This document shows positions 4,110-5,120 of a stretch of 5,120 nucleotides of DNA, in pieces. Origin of the DNA: an uncultured bacterium (GTDB lineage: Bacteria > Patescibacteria > ABY1 > SG8-24 > 2-12-FULL-60-25); assembly GCA_937863195.1 (NCBI GenBank), contig CALMET010000070.1:1-5120 (forward strand), given 5' to 3'. The notes under the pieces were generated by a model. That model was not told where the DNA came from, did not search any database, and worked only from the letters and a program-made list of their open reading frames with translations. The stretch's first letter is position 1. Each line of letters starts with the position of its first letter. Made by a program: the position numbers and the translations under genes.

Positions 4110-5120
4110 TTAGTTTTTGCTTACGGTAGCCTCCCAGTACTGTTGTTTTTTGGTATGTTTATCGGTAATGAGATAGCGCATATAGACTTGCGAATCTGTT
4201 TCCCAAAGAATGGTGGTTTTTACATCGTAGATCGCTTCGGGGATATTATGGCCAGCATTAAGGCCGTGAACCAATCCGCGTTTATACGTATTTTCAAGCC
4301 CGCCAACCTGAATATTTGAACGAAGTACGATCTCAAGACCTTTGTCGTATGTTTCAAAGCTCGTTTGTCCATTAAATGGAAGCGAGTCAACACGCGAATA
4401 CTGCGCTTCACCATTGCGAATACGATAGTAGTTCATCTCGGATTTGCGCATCGTACCTTCGTTATAGTTACTTCTTTCTGCTACCGCATAACCATCCTTC
4501 ATTCGGTAGAATGTTGCGGTGAGTGTTTCTTTATCACGCATCGCCATTGCACTCAGATCGCGATAACGCGGAAGACCGTGTACGTGAACGCCACCTTCAT
4601 CTTCAAACGTTGTTACACGGCTGTCGCCCACGATTTCGGTGACGACATTTGCCGAAGAGTAGACGGTGATCTTTCCTGGCGATTGCAAGATGCCGTCAAC
4701 CGTGACGCGTGAAAACTGACTCTGATGAGACTGCTCGATAGGCTTTGCCTTCCAGGCATTATCATTTGTAAATGAGATGTATGGGATGGTGCGAATTTCT
4801 GTTCTGCCATTTCCATCAGTAAAAGCCGTTTTACCCGAATACGAATTCTCAATGATAAGATTTTTGTCTTTGCAGCCCATGAAGAGACCTTGATAGTATG
4901 AGGCATCCGTTTTTGGTTTTACCTGCCACTTTACCGCAGTCGGGGTGCGTGCTTCGATCACATATTTTCCTGGCTCCGTATCTTCTATATGGTATCCATC
5001 GAAACTGTAGCTATACGGTACGAGATTTGGATGCGTTTTGCGCATTGCACCGATATCTAAATCGATAGACCAGATACGATAGATCACATCTGAACAACCT
5101 TTCTCGTTGACAAGCGTAGG
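4110..5120 (-). CDS. Secreted protein of unknown function, tandem paralogue 3 (5' end cut by window)
   Basis: 336 residues are visible, ending in TAA at 4110; the frame stays open to the right edge, so the start lies outside. By alignment with the complete copies, some 55-80 residues are missing, including the expected signal peptide. The visible part opens with PTLVNEKGCSDVIYRIWS, matching the first-cysteine block of the other two. The second cysteine is in FMGCKDKN. Further shared blocks are VIEARTPTAVKW, GDSR, HGLPRYRDL, YYRIRNGEAQYSRVDSLPF, LVHGL and QQYWEATVSKN. No other cysteine is present in the visible part. The GTG at 5087 is not a start, because it falls inside the conserved DVIYR motif. 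Export is inferred from the paralogues, as the signal itself is not in view. Confidence 0.85.
   Translation of the reverse strand, partial: PTLVNEKGCSDVIYRIWSIDLDIGAMRKTHPNLVPYSYSFDGYHIEDTEPGKYVIEARTPTAVKWQVKPKTDASYYQGLFMGCKDKNLIIENSYSGKTAFTDGNGRTEIRTIPYISFTNDNAWKAKPIEQSHQSQFSRVTVDGILQSPGKITVYSSANVVTEIVGDSRVTTFEDEGGVHVHGLPRYRDLSAMAMRDKETLTATFYRMKDGYAVAERSNYNEGTMRKSEMNYYRIRNGEAQYSRVDSLPFNGQTSFETYDKGLEIVLRSNIQVGGLENTYKRGLVHGLNAGHNIPEAIYDVKTTILWETDSQVYMRYLITDKHTKKQQYWEATVSKN
4168..4190. repeat. 23-base block identical to paralogue 1
   Basis: Partner of 1642-1664, in the equivalent 3' part of paralogue 3. The intervening paralogue 2 does not share it. Confidence 0.75.

Noticed and set aside
4365..4712. 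Plus-strand open frame of 115 codons
   Set aside because: Antisense to conserved motifs of paralogue 3 (PRYRDL, YYRIRNGEA); no promoter or ribosome site seen.
5087..5120. GTG 5087 as the start of a complete third paralogue
   Set aside because: The frame continues open to the window edge and encodes the conserved cysteine block, so the gene is simply cut by the window.
1..5120. CRISPR array, tRNA, rRNA, insertion sequence or defence system
   Set aside because: No regularly spaced direct repeats, no recognisable RNA gene, and no transposase, nuclease or helicase motifs were seen in any frame.

Overview
The window is 5,120 bases of compact bacterial DNA with every recognisable gene on the minus strand. 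Genes are short and closely packed. Most have their own promoter and intrinsic terminator. Two genes end in TGA codons lying right beside terminator hairpins, so TGA acts as a stop here; that argues against the Gracilibacteria/Absconditabacteria code. The small unknown membrane protein, the tandem family of secreted unknowns and the mix of leaderless and Shine-Dalgarno starts would suit a Patescibacteria (CPR) genome. This placement is inference only, because no marker gene is present.

Layout, left to right: an intergenic palindromic repeat (about 1-116); a one-TM coiled-coil-like membrane protein (137-487); a pentapeptide-repeat protein (560-952); an unrecognised 133-residue protein (1057-1458); and then three tandem paralogues of an unrecognised secreted family (1584-2729, 2809-4011, and 4110 to beyond the right edge). 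Transcription runs right to left, so the paralogues lie upstream of the small genes. A convincing intrinsic terminator follows each of the three paralogues and the pentapeptide gene, and a weaker one follows the 133-residue gene. Each unit therefore looks largely monocistronic rather than part of one operon.

The most interesting part is the paralogue array. All three proteins share an N-terminal pair of conserved cysteines (the only cysteines present), a central LPRYRDL-like motif, a YYRIRNGEA motif and a nearly invariant QQYWEATV C-terminus. The two complete copies begin with near-identical signal peptides and are preceded by upstream modules of the same geometry: TTGACG, 17 bases, CACACTA, then ATG, with no Shine-Dalgarno sequence. 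The terminators of the three copies share an ATGATGT core although their stems differ. The function of the family is not known to me; the evidence supports export and duplication, nothing more specific.
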